A DNA stretch of 64,000 nucleotides from Drosophila pseudoobscura (lineage: Eukaryota > Arthropoda > Insecta > Diptera > Drosophilidae). Numbering within the stretch: position 1 is the first letter of the stretch; each line of letters opens with the position of its first letter. The translations under genes and the position numbers were made by a program. Under the pieces are notes generated by a model. It searched no databases, had not been told where the DNA came from, and was given only the letters and a program-made list of their open reading frames with translations. Positions 48,101-59,318 of this stretch are shown here, in pieces. The stretch is from NCBI RefSeq assembly GCF_009870125.1, contig NC_046679.1, positions 15,996,001 through 16,060,000 on the forward strand. Reading direction: 5' to 3'.

Positions 48101-51067
48101 TGCACGTGTGGTTGTCAAGTGGTTGTCGGGCTATGATGAGTCCTTGTGTGTCAAAAGACTTCCTTTTGGGCAATGACAAACTCAAAGTAATTTAATTTAC
48201 GCAGAATTTGGCCAGGGCTGGATAAAAGGACAGATACATTATCTGCGGTATCCAGAGTATGCAAATCGAGAATGCCATGAACAAGTTTAGCTACCAGCTT
48301 TCGCGTGTTCCAGCTCTCTATTTGTATGGGTCATTCTTCTCGCTTAACTTTCCACAATCAACGCTTGAAAAATGTATTTATTCCATGGAGCAACATGTTG
48401 AGCGTTCATGTCTTCCTTGGTTACTTGGTTACAAGTTTTCTCCATTAACTACTGTAAAATCGATTAATAGTCGGCCTAATCCCAATTGAACCTGACTACG
48501 TGACAGCCGTTAAGGATTTTAAATGGAAAATTCCTGATTTTATTGAATCCTGATTTAAAAAAAAACCTTAGTCAGTCGCAAGCCGTTTCAAGCCAGATAG
48601 AATTTTATAAGCAAACACAGAAACCCGGATTATCCCGACGAGCTTAAGCCTCAGGCCCTGGTTTTGCATCCAGAAGAATTTTCAAATGCGAATATAAATA
48701 TCTCATAAATACGAGTATCTACGCGTGTGCACTCCTTTCTGCTAACAAGTGAGCATAGAATGGGAAATTCAGGTGGGAGGCAGCTATAATCCTCGCCAAC
48801 GAGGACATTTACCAAAGACGGTAGGGATTTCATTTGACGATACGTCAAGCTGAGGAGCTGTCTGTGTCAGCGTCTGAGCATGTGTTAACGCCTGCTTTCA
48901 ATGAAAATACTTTTCTACTGAGAGGCCAAAGTACTTGTACTTTTCTAATTGAATTTCCGTGGAGCAACAACAGAGACTTCCGACCGGCAGGCGGATAGAC
49001 AAAATATGCTTAGAAGCTCAAGCTGGCTAATGAAATTTCTCCAAAAAAGATTAAGACTACACATCAGACGTGCCTATTTTTGAGGTATCTGACCCCGAAC
49101 GAGTGATAAATGATGAAAGAATTATATTTTGTACTTGCCGTGTGATGATGATCAATTAGGTGATGGTGGTGGTGGTACTTAAGGGGTGCATGATACGATT
49201 GCTGGTAGTGCGAGCACAACTTAAAGAGATGCGACAATGCCGGGAACAGGAACAGCAGGAATTTCAGGAGCAACTTCTTGGCAGCACCAACGCCAATCAC
49301 GATCGGAAGCAACCAGAATAACTTGATCTTGATGATTTTGATGATTAGCAGCAATGCCAGGAATGACAGCACAATTTTACTGCGTAGAAATTTTTCTACC
49401 AGAAAATGAAACGAAAGTTAAAATGAAATCAGAGATTTTTGAGCATTTTTTCGTGTGTCGGCTGCATTGGCTGCAGTTTCTCGCTCGCTCTTTTTCAGAG
49501 AGTGAAAGCGCTTCTCATCTGCATCTGTGTCTGCGTCTGCATCTGCTTGTGGGGTGCGGTGCGTGACTGCAGCAGCCACAAGCCGAGCCAAAAGACAAGC
49601 GAATGTGAATATTACTTACGTATTTTCTTCTGGATTATCATGCCAGCCAGCCGGGCCTTGACCACCTGTTTGGGTATTAGCTCCAGCTTGGCAATGATTC
49701 CATTTCCTTCGATGGAACGCGGCGAGATGCGAAATGTGGCGCCATTGAACATTACTTCTGGTAAATCCACTTCCAGATCGTGGGTCATCGCAAATTTAAT
49801 ACTCTTGCCATACAGCGCCGTTGTCACTTCCTCGATGGGGGTTTCCGCCGGCGGGGCTATAAAATAGAGAGATTCATGGGGTGAAATGTGAATTGACTGC
49901 CTGGCATATTTGGGTTATGGAAAGTGCTGAGAACGAAACGAAACCTGAAGATTGCATAAACATAGCTTCTCAATTATCTCAATTTCTTTGCTAATTCTAA
50001 ACGATGTTCAGCGGTTGCACAACTCTCGACGACCGGTTTAATTAATGTTAATGGGCAATTGTTACAGTTGTTACTCCAATACTTGCCGTGGCATTGGCCA
50101 AAGAAACCATTGATGGTTACCCAAAAGGCGAGTAATTGAGTGCGGAGTCAAAACGCCGTGACTCACATGAATGAGAGATCGACTCGCCGCCGAAGATATT
50201 TTACTACTCTCTTGGCGGCTTAGCTGTTGCTGTGCTGTGTCGGAGCAAAGATACATAAAAAATCAAATCAAAACCCAACAAGTGAAAGTTTTCTTTCAGT
50301 CGGCGGTGAACGTGCCCAGGTTGAGTAGAGGTAAACAACGAAACGAAGAAGAAAAGAATCAAATGTGAAAACTGATCGAACGAGCGACTGGTATGTGAGG
50401 CAGGGCAAGTCGAAGGGCTAGAGCGCCTCTTACATAAGATTTTTTGTCTCTTGATAAATGGAGTAAATGGAGACGGGTTGGAGCAAAACCACTTACCGGC
50501 ACGCGCCCTATTGGGAATCTCGTTTGCATTGTGCTGCTCCTGCTCCTTATCCGCCTCGTACTGCACTTGATTCTTAAAGAACTTGAGGCGCTGTGTCACA
50601 TTCACATCCTGCACATCGAGGGCGTCATTTAGATAGCTGAAAACGTTCTTTTGAAAACACGAGATGTCTGGCCGGAGATAGCAATCGCGAATGATGCCAT
50701 TCCACAGCTCGTTGCCGCTGGTGAAGCGACGGGCCAAACGCAGCAGCACCGAATCGCTGCCGGCTCTTTCATCCATCTGCTTCCTGAGCGGCGTCGGCAT
50801 CGGCATCCGTGTGGCATTCACCACAGGCTGCCACTCTTCCTGTGCCAGTTCCGTGGCGGATTCTGTTGGCGCTAACTCTGTGACTGTCGCTGACTCCGTC
50901 GCTGTGTCCGGGGACTCAGTCGCTGTGTGACTCAAAGGTGTTGTGGAGAGATGGCGGCCAACGCGTCCACGTCCACGTCCATTCTGTGCCGTCTCATCCG
51001 CTTTGGCGACAAAGTTGATTAGACAGAGCATGGCCAAGAGCAGAAGCCAAGTATTTGATTTGACCAT
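42140..51067 (-). CDS. Osi17: Osiris family protein with long C-terminal extension, probable Osi17
   Basis: There are nine coding exons: 50497-51067, 49620-49856, 49139-49395, 47360-47538, 46860-47201, 45810-46014, 44462-44572, 44220-44398 and 42140-42281. Every junction keeps frame and the total is 740 residues. Residues 1-355 are an Osiris protein: signal peptide (MVKSNTWLLLLAMLCLINFV), Thr/Ser-rich stretch, two-Cys region CYLRPDISC, hydrophobic segment (IVLSFLALLLIIKIIKIKLF onward) and a His patch HHHHH. Residues 356-740 add a Pro/His segment, a Gln-rich region and a small domain with CKERIVCSMY, ending DCQSLYPQC. Intron 3 uses a GC donor (ACG|GCAAGT). The nearest GT donor would give an early stop. 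An alternative is two genes, but no start exon for the second was found. The ATG was chosen for its signal peptide. Confidence 0.83.
46476..46700. repeat. AT-rich dispersed repeat, copy C (intron 5 of Osi17)
   Basis: It shares TTAAAAAATCTATGCCAAAA, GAGAGTGGGAATTGTTAAAT and the following AT-rich stretch with copy B, in the same orientation. It lies between exons 6 and 5 of Osi17, so it is tolerated in an intron. Confidence 0.5.
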
Positions 51068-54000
51068 GCTGCTACCTGGGTGGCTCCAACTGTGATTTCG
51101 ATTCCGATTGCAACTACGATTGCAGGTGCGATTTCTTTTGGCCCGCTTTGAGGATGTGCATTGACTCTCACTTGACGTCCAATTATGGAGCATCTGTACG
51201 CTCTGTACGAGTATGTGTGTCGCCGGCGGGCTATGCATTTTCAATTTCAGTTTCACTCTCCGATTAGCACTTCCCTTAAACAACTGACACCGAGACAGTG
51301 ATGTTGATGGCTGTTTACACCTTTAACCTGCAATTGCACAAAGAAATGGCAAGGCAATCAATGGGCCGCAATGGGTAGCCGTACCCGTAGCCAGTCTTCT
51401 CTGCAATTTGTCTGTTCCAAGCTGTTTATTTATTTGGATCCGGCTGACTGACTCTGAATCTGCCGTCTACGTGCTTAGGAACTTTGAGCTGCTTAGGAAC
51501 GCCCTACCGTCTGGGCCGGACACAATGGCTGGGGCCAAGGCTTTATTGGCGAAATCGTTAGCCACTTGACAAATCAATTTGTGAGGCAGCAAAGTGTTCC
51601 AAGTAAAACCAGATTAGCCCGCAAACACAATTTCATTGATTTCCTGCTCCTCCCCTCTCTGGTAAATTCTTTTAGACTGTGCGTTGATTGTACTTTCTTC
51701 ACGTATTTCACTTTGGATTCGTTTGTTTATTTGGAGTTTCCCTGCCGCATTTAGCGCCTCGTTTTCTATTTGCTTTAGCCAACTGTTGGCCAGAAAAAGA
51801 GTGGCTGTGCGGTTAGATACCACCTGCAATTACTTCATCAAGGCCTACGACACACCTACGGACTAACGGTGAACGCGTATCGTTTCGTTGTATCTGGTAT
51901 CTGGCAGATACGTTATGTAGATCCCGGCTAGCAAGTTTTCGCGTGCGCATGCGTGCGCGTCTGGCGGACAACTGTGGAGGGAAGCTTACGCGCTGTAAGC
52001 CAAGATCATGGCCAGCCCCAGGCAGACCGGTCGCTCTTTTGACTCCGCTCTCTCTCTCTCTCTCTTTTTCTCTCTATCGCTCTCTGGTTTCGTTCAGTCG
52101 TCGTTAACTTTTCGCATTGCAGTCGCCATCCGCAGTCTGGATCTTCCTGTGTATTCACACGTTGCCGTTGCAAAAATTGCTTCAAGATTCTTCCGCGGCT
52201 CAAAACCTTAACTGTAGTTTGTTGCTGATGTTTCTGCTTTTGCATTGACCACCGCTGAAAGTTGTTTGGCTGCGTTGTGGCTGAGTTTTCCAGTTAACTT
52301 GGATTGTTTCAAGTGCACTTTGTCTGCTCGTTGGACGGTAATTCTGCACAGCGGCTGGCTGCGCTTTTCACGGCCATTTAGGATCCAACACAAACGAGTT
52401 TTTGCTATAAAGAATAATAAAGATAAAGTGAATTCTATTATGTATTTATTGGGCAAGTATGTATATTCACCGAAACTCTTTTTGGGACTCAAAATTGGGT
52501 CAGCAATGGTCCGATAGCCCCACTGTGGTCTGTGAATATTTGTCAGAGAGAGGAAGAGGTCTTAAGCTTTGTATTCAAATGGGATATTAAGTGTCTTGGA
52601 GAACTCAAATTGAGAACGGCATTGGTGACAATAAAAAGCAATCAAGCTGTCAAATAAAAATTCCATTACCTTCCGCACAGAGCCCCGTTTCAATGTATAT
52701 TCGCAACAAAAGACATGGAGGTTTTGTTTGCCACATCAATAACCGAGATATCAATCTAAAGAGCTGACCAATTTGGGTTATTAGGCCAGGTTTTTCGGAG
52801 TGTTCCAACAGCATCTGCCAGGGAACCTCTGACCTCCATTGGCCTGGTGGCATTTTGTGGATTTCTAATTAGCTGGGAATCCTAGACATGCAATGTAAGT
52901 GCCTCTCCAGACTACCTGATGTGTGTATGGCCGTTGTTAATCATGTGTATAATGCAATCAATTATACTAAATAACGCGCACAGCTGCAGCTACATGACTT
53001 ATGATTATTATTTTTAACGAGCTTCGACTTAGCGGCTCTCCGTAGCACAGGACGTATGCGTAATATACACAAACGGCACCACAATATGTTTCATGTAACG
53101 CGTCGTGTTATGGCTTTTCATATTAAAGGCTCTCCATTCTATTAAAGTGCCATGTCGACTTATGTCATGCCACAAAAATACCCATAAAAGACTGAGTACT
53201 CGTACACAATTGCTATAAAAATAATGGGCTGCTAAATCAAGTTTTGGGGAGGAACCCTCACCAGCAGAAGAACTCACCCAACGACGCCCAACCTTTACAA
53301 TGAAGTAAGCGCTCTATGTGAGTTCAAGCCGAGTCGAAGACCCGGCCCAGGCCTGACTGACCGTTAGGCGACTGACTTGAAGGGTTAGTGGCATAGAAAC
53401 CATAGAACTTTTGGTCTTGAAGATTTGTGTGGACCTTATGTAAGATGTGGGATTTGGTTAATTCGTTTAATTCGCCGCTCGTTCTGCCATACCAGTTGAC
53501 AACGGGCCCGACCCTTTCACTCGAATGCTTTCTGCTCTTTGAATAATGATTCAGTTACATTCATCTTAATGACACTTGAAAATGGCCAACCTTCCGCCAT
53601 CCGTTGCCAGCCAGATTACGTTCGGGAAGGTAACAAGCTTTCCCTGTACGCTGTCATTTCTGCTGCCATTGCTGTTGCTGCTGCTGTGGCTGTCAGTGAC
53701 AGCATTTCTGTGAGATTTTATTGCATTTTTATGTGACAATTTCTCGAGCAGACACACGCATCCCAGACAAAAAACATCACAGAGCTGCCCTGCCATCAAG
53801 TGGAAGGCATTTAAGAGCAATGTTTAACCAGAAGTTATGTAAAGTTTAAAAATACTCGTATGCATGCCCTTACGATGGAATCGTATCAATCTGAGAGCCA
53901 TTCAGCGGCAGCTTTCGGTTTCGGTTTCAGTTTCAGTCGAACGCCCGCCCGGTGAATGTATCTAATAGATTACTAATTTCACTTCATGCGTGCCTGTATC

Positions 54001-55793
54001 TCTAGCTCAGACTCTGTTCGGGAATAGCGTGCAAATATTTTTAAAAGTTGTTTAACTTTTGCTCTAGGTCTGTCTGCTAGTCTCACATTTCTTCTGTTGC
54101 GTTTTATTTGCGGTAAGAGAAATCTATAGGCAGCAAATTCACTTTCGTTGCGGTTAACCAACCTGACTTACTAATGGCTTATTAAGTCCAAATAGATCGG
54201 ATTTACCATGATTTTTTAATGTTTATCCATGGGCAAGGTAGAGTGCAATGAATTAAGTGGTAATTATTGCGCATATTTGATATGCCACAGAGCGGCAATA
54301 AAATAGCAAATAAATATAACAGGCTTTGCATTAAACATTACTGTCACCGCATCGACATTTATGTCGTATATGTATGTATGCGGTTTTATCGCTTCAAAAT
54401 CTATGCCAAAATGCTTTCCCTTTCCTGTCACTGTACTGCGATTATTCAGCAATTTGCTGGGCTTTAAGGTACGAATAAAGTACAGCGTATTTCAGCCATT
54501 TACTTACACTCTTCGCTACCCGCTTCTGGTCTCTACTCCCAATTTGTTTAACATTATAAATATTTTGTTTTTAAGAATCTACAACCACTTGGCACGCCAT
54601 TCAAACCCTAATTGGCATTCTAATATACGAGTACCTGCTGCTGCTTGTTGGGTATTAGAGCGCGTTGAGATTCTCATCTGGCATGCGCTAATAACTCAAG
54701 TGAGTCGGGGTGGGGGGGCCGGTAAGCGGTGGGTCTTTAAGAACTTTATTAAGCCGGCCCCAGACACCAGGAAATTTCACTTTTACATCCATTTCCACTC
54801 TTTCACTCGCATGCAGGAAGGTAAGAAACGGGTTTTGTTTCCACTTTTCGGTTGATAAGCCATCCCGGCAGTGCAGCACAGTGCAGCCTTGCAGTGACTG
54901 GCTATAACCGGCTTACCAGCTGTTGCTGGCTTTTGTGCAGGCAGTTGGCTGTGGGGCGCACTCGAAACTGGGTCAAATATTTGCATTTCACGGGCAATCA
55001 AGTTCGATTTAAATGGGAATGCTTGGCTCTCGGGTTTTTACTTACTGTTTCTTTAGGGGAAGGATGTTCCACGACCAATTAGCAGCCTCTCGCACGCACT
55101 CACTCTCAATCACAATAACACTCACAGAAACACTCTAAGATATCACGTTCACACTCACTCCTTCCTCATCGACTCATAATTCTTGTCGTTGCTGTTGCGT
55201 GTCGGCGGCTAATTAGCAAGACAATTTGTTGTTTTTTGTCGGGTACTAGTTACTTTCGCTCTCTCAAGTTTTCACAACACCCAAATTTCGGACATTTGAT
55301 ACCCAGAATTCATCTTGTCCCATCGGGTCTTTCACTTTTTTTATGGCTGTTGTGGGCTCTGGCCGAAACGTTGCGACGCGTTGAACGTGGAAGACCGGCA
55401 AACGTTTAAGACCAACTGATTCGAGGTGCCAGACCGAATGTGCAGACAAGATGCGGCCAACTTTGGGTGATGTTGGGTGAGCATAAGTATACCGCATCGG
55501 TACTCACACACACACATGCATCGAGCGACAGCGCGAGAGAGTGAACGATTTTTCCGGATGCCTAAAAGTATGCCACGTCTGCGTGTAACTCGTTTTAGTA
55601 AAAGAACTGGAGAAATGTTTGCTTCTAAAAAACCTCTAATTAAAAATTATTATATTTTATAAAACAATAAAACTGTTAATTAGCAAATTCATTCAAGTCT
55701 TCATTTTTGCACTGACCCACTTTCTTATTTAATCGAAAATTCGCATAAAAACCGAACTTTCCTCAAAAGAACTTTAGTCCATTTCTTGACACC
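51068..55793. other. Intergenic, Osi17 upstream region
   Basis: This holds the Osi17 5' leader and promoter. I could not place a clear TATA box. A CT-rich tract lies at about 52,040-52,085. An open frame at 54361-54855 has no coding features. No other gene is supported. Confidence 0.5.
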
Positions 55794-56585
55794 ATGAAGC
55801 TACTCTGCAGTGGTATGTAGCTCGAACACTTTTCTGTGAAATTTGTATACTTATTTACACCCTCTATAGCTAAAACTGTTGCCCTACTGCTATGGATGTC
55901 ATTGATAAGAAATGGCCACGCGGAACAAGAGCCTCCCCTCTCAGTTCTGACAGCTAGAAATGATGATCCGAAAAATCCACTGATCGTGCTTTCGAGTCCC
56001 ATAACAAAGCCAGAGATATCGGATGAAGTTAAATACGAAACAACCGAGACAGACATAACTATCGACGCTGATGGGGAAGTTACAGTTGTTCCAGAGAAAT
56101 CTACGCAGCCAACACGAGCGCCACAGAAGAAGAAGCCTGGGCTCAACGTTTGGGAAGGACCTCAAGGATATCTGCAGGCTCAACTTTTGTCAATGCCCGA
56201 AATGTGGAACAGCTCTCCTCAATTAGCACTTGGCTCAAACGCGGCTGCAACTAAGCCGCCAATGCCACCCACTTTGCAACCGTGGTACTATCCAATGCCG
56301 ATATATATCCCATATGCAATTCCATTTATGATGAACGACGCCCAAAGTTTGTACAAAGGCAACTCTGAAGACCAATTCGCATCAAAATTGAATAAACTAT
56401 TGGCTGAGAATTTGCTTAAGGATTCAGGATTGAATCTGAGAAACATCTGGAAGGACCAAAATCAGAATAAGAACCGTCCTGGAACAAACAAATGGCGAGG
56501 CAAGTGGAGAAAAACCACAACAACTACTACTACAGAAACGGTCCCACCAATAATTTCCACAGAGCCCACTAAATTAACAATTTGA
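55794..56585 (+). CDS. Secreted Thr/Pro-rich protein of unknown function
   Basis: The exons are 55794-55812 (MKLLCS plus one base) and 55870-56585, joined at GT..AG in phase 1, for 244 residues. The N terminus (MKLLCSAKTVALLLWMSLIR) is a signal peptide. The mature protein has an acidic/Thr region, a basic QKKKPGLNVWEGPQGYLQ segment, a Tyr/Pro segment (WYYPMPIYIPYAIPF), and a Lys/Arg-rich tail with TTTTTTT and VPP. I recognise no domain. A poly(A) signal lies at 56640. It is on the opposite strand from all surrounding Osiris genes. A broken inverted copy lies 440 bases downstream, which confirms that this was once a duplicated gene and that the exon calls are right. Confidence 0.8.
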
Positions 56586-56639
56586 GCGATATAAGAGTGC
56601 ACGCAGAATAACTACTATAAATCTAGTTTTGAACAAAGA

Positions 56640-56645
56640 AATAAA
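56640..56645 (+). terminator. Poly(A) signal of the 55.8-kb secreted-protein gene
   Basis: AATAAA, 55 bases after the stop codon. Confidence 0.65.
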
Positions 56646-57028
56646 AAGTTTCAATTCAACCACAAAGAAGTTTAAACAAATTGTTCCTATTCAAATAGAC
56701 TTATGTTTGTAACAAAATATGAAACAGCAGTTTGTAATGTGTCGTGGGGATGATTCGAGGATGATGTATGATTCCAATTACATTACCATATAATACCCAA
56801 TATTTGTTGCAAGGTATGACCACTTCATATAGCAAATCAGTCTTTGTGATTTATTTTCTAGCTATAAAGTTATACTTTTATTTGATTGCCTGGTATATGG
56901 ATTTGCAAATATCAACTGGACATCACTTTTTAGTTTGGGACCTCAATCTAGCCCAGATTTATGCATGGTTGTGTTTAATTGTTGTTACTTATTCGGAGTA
57001 AATATTGCTTTTGGTCGCTGTAACTACC

Positions 57029-57632
57029 TTAAAAATCTTGTTTCTTCGGGGGCACTGTGTCCGGAGGTGCCGCTGTAGTGGTTGTAGTGTCATAGTTGTA
57101 GTTGTAGTCGGTGGCGGAGTTTAACTCGCCATTTTTTAGCCAATAGTTTATGGATATGGGATATACCCATACCATATACCCCACAGTGGTCTGTTGCAGC
57201 CGTGTTTGAGCCATGTGCAAATTGAGGCGAGCTGTTCCACATGTCAGGCATTAACTAGAGTTGGGCCTGCAGATACCCGAGAGGTTCCATCCAGACGTTG
57301 AGTCCAGGCTTCTTCTTCTAAAGCGTTCATGTTGAATGCGTAACAACTGTAACTTCCGTTTCAGCGTTGACAGTTGAGTCTGCCTCCGTTGTTTCGTAGT
57401 CTACTGCCCCCCGATGTCACTGGCTGTGCTATGGGGCTGGTAAGCACGATTGGGGTTTTTCGGATAATCACCTTTAGCTGTCAGTACTGACAAGGAGTAC
57501 CCGCTTGGAGACCATTTCGTATCAATGAAATCCATATCAGGTGGCCAACAGATTCAGCTGTAGAAAGAGTAAATAAGTATGAAATTTTCGAGGAAAGTAT
57601 TCGAGCTACTTACCACCACAGAGTGACTTTAT
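57029..57632 (-). pseudogene. Inverted, decayed copy of the 55.8-kb secreted-protein gene
   Basis: Read on the minus strand, this aligns with the plus-strand gene at 55.8 kb from before its start codon to its end. The start is ATA instead of ATG (57630-57632). The same exon-1 end (GGT followed by AAGTAGCTCG) and intron survive. Exon 2 begins as CTGAATCTGTTGGCC against CTAAAACTGTTGCCC in the parent. Recognisable blocks are ISLIRNG, SVLTA, YPKNP, IVLTSPI, YETTEAD, EVTVV, KKKPGLNVW, GYLQAQ and MPDMWNSSP. They are joined by frameshifts and at least one in-frame stop after YLQAQL. Roughly 240 bases around the parent's FMMNDAQ to WRGKWRK are deleted. The TTTTTAAPPDTVPP tail remains. The copy is tail-to-tail with the parent. 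Confidence 0.9.
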
Positions 57633-57699
57633 GGTGACATGAAATGGACTAAAGTATATTCAACGAATTTCGGTTTTATTATTTAAGGAAATTGGGTCA

Positions 57700-58112
57700 A
57701 ATTGAAAAGTAGGCTAGTGGCAAAAATCAATGTTTAATGATTTTGCTAATTAATGCTCGCATAAGACTCAGCTGGATTTTTTTGCACTGAAGTTTAAATA
57801 CTTTTTCAAAGTTTTGTTGGAAGCAAACTTTTACCAAATAACTTTGTTCTGAAAAGAGAGCTTAAGTGAGAGTATAAGAAAGTTTTTATATACAGTTTGG
57901 TAGTTGATTCACTTTGGACTTGCTAATTGACGTTGATTTTTTTTATACAAATATTTATTTACATAACTTTACGTCACTGGGAGCAGTTGGACTATTGAAG
58001 GCGATTGATAAACTCAAGAAGAACACAGAAAAAATAATATTGTTATAAATTTTAAAAATAATAATACAAAGTACATACATATGTGACCAACAAATTTTAA
58101 ATGGAAAAAAAA
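57700..58112. other. AT-rich spacer
   Basis: Nothing recognisable. Homology to the parent promoter of the inverted pseudogene runs to roughly 57,700 and then ends. Confidence 0.5.
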
Positions 58113-58346
58113 TCAAAATATTGATGTATTGCTGTATTTTAACTGTGGTAACGTAAAGGGATTTGGCATGTCGTAGGTGAAGATTAGTGCAGTGTCGGCC
58201 CAAGCACGCTGCCTGCGGCCCAAAGAATCTGCACCATCCTGGACTACACGGAAGGTCCTCTCCCTCAGAAAGCTTTTAATACCATCATACAGCTGAGTGT
58301 TGAACATCATTTTGATCTTGGCATGTATTTCTCGTGCCACAAGCAC
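58113..58346 (-). pseudogene. Possible exon or relic with faint Osiris-like sequence
   Basis: A 77-codon open stretch without its own ATG at the left edge. It reads LYDGIKSFLRERTFRVVQDG and then GRRQRAW. In Osiris proteins a stretch of this general shape (a short helix, 'FL..HT' and a polar residue run, then a basic Gly-Arg site) lies between the Cys pair and the hydrophobic segment. No hydrophobic segment follows and the frame ends after SNTSIF. It could be the final exon of an unrecognised gene, an Osiris relic, or chance. Confidence 0.2.
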
Positions 58347-58458
58347 AATATTTATAAATATTTAAATACAAATTTAAAATATTTTCTACCAGAATTCACA
58401 TTGATTTAAACAAATAATGTTAAAATTTGGGTCTAACCACTTTCAATCGATCTTTCAG

Positions 58459-58496
58459 AAGATCCGAAAGAGCCCGCTGAAGGAACTATATAAGGT
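58459..58496 (+). other. Possible isolated 36-base exon
   Basis: A good acceptor (CTTTCAG) is followed by 36 bases reading KIRKSPLKELYK and then a consensus donor GTAAGG. No partner exon was identified on either side. Recorded because both splice sites and codon quality look real. Confidence 0.15.
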
Positions 58497-58787
58497 AAGG
58501 CTAACCACAACGTTAAGCATAGCACATTTAAAAAAGCTCAAGAGCTAAAAAGTACAGGGCTCAGGGAACACTGTTAAATAATCTACATACTACCGAAACC
58601 AATTACTTTTATATGTATTAATATTTTGGAAACTCATCACATATATACGACAAATATAAATCTATTACTTCCTCTCTGAAATCACCTCTTATAATATGCA
58701 TGATTCTTCCTGGAAGACAATGATCTGATATGCCCTATGGAGAGGTCTTACCATGTAAATTTCAACACTTTGTAGGCGGTTCATCGC

Positions 58788-59119
58788 CTATGTCATCGGT
58801 GGTAGTGATGCTGACATCGACTCGTCATCAGATGAGTCATCGAGGACTTGCACTGCAGGGTAAGTATCCGGGACGTTTCCATGTAGGCAACACCGCTTAC
58901 CCTCAGGACACTGGGCTTTCGTCTGGACAATTATCACAAAACAGCTTTTCATACATACACCCAAATCATCGCATACTGTGGAGAAATATACGTGAAATAT
59001 ATTTAGATACATTTTTAGGGCTTGAGTTGTAAATTACTTGTACGATTTTTGCGTCCAGCAGTAATAGTGATGGCCATCAGAAGAACAAAACAGCTCCACA
59101 AGTGGGTCGTCATGAACAT
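58788..59119 (-). CDS. Small secreted Cys-rich protein, unknown family
   Basis: The exons are 59038-59119 and 58788-58975, joined as RKNRT-I-CDDLG (donor GTAATT, acceptor CTCCACAG), for 89 residues. The N terminus (MFMTTHLWSCFVLLMAITIT) is a signal peptide. The mature part has cysteines in the order C, C, C, C, CC: CDDLGVCMKSC, then QCPEGKRCC, followed by an acidic/Ser tail. The CPxGxxCC motif recalls small disulfide-rich insect peptides. I cannot name the family. A GGTAAGC within CPEG-K could be a donor giving a different last exon. Confidence rests on the signal peptide and clean splice joining. Confidence 0.55.
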
Positions 59120-59318
59120 TTTGAGGCATTTAAAGAACGTAAAGTAGTATCCAGGTAAAAGAATTAGGTACAGCAAACGTCGTAACAAGTGTAACCCATT
59201 GATTTACATCGCTTATTTTTCAATGATAGATTTGCCTGTATTTCCTGTCATGCTTAAATTACAATAAATAAATAAATAACCTAAGAGTAGTTATACACGT
59301 AAATGCTTCGAAATTCGT

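Noticed and set aside
51065-51283. Upstream start codons for Osi17 (from 51283)
   Set aside because: They would add about 70 Arg/Ser/Asn-rich residues before a normal signal peptide, which would then be internal. They are treated as 5' leader.
54361-54855. 164-codon open frame, plus strand
   Set aside because: It has no domain, and overlapping frames on both strands are open as well. It lies in the Osi17 upstream region with no promoter evidence.
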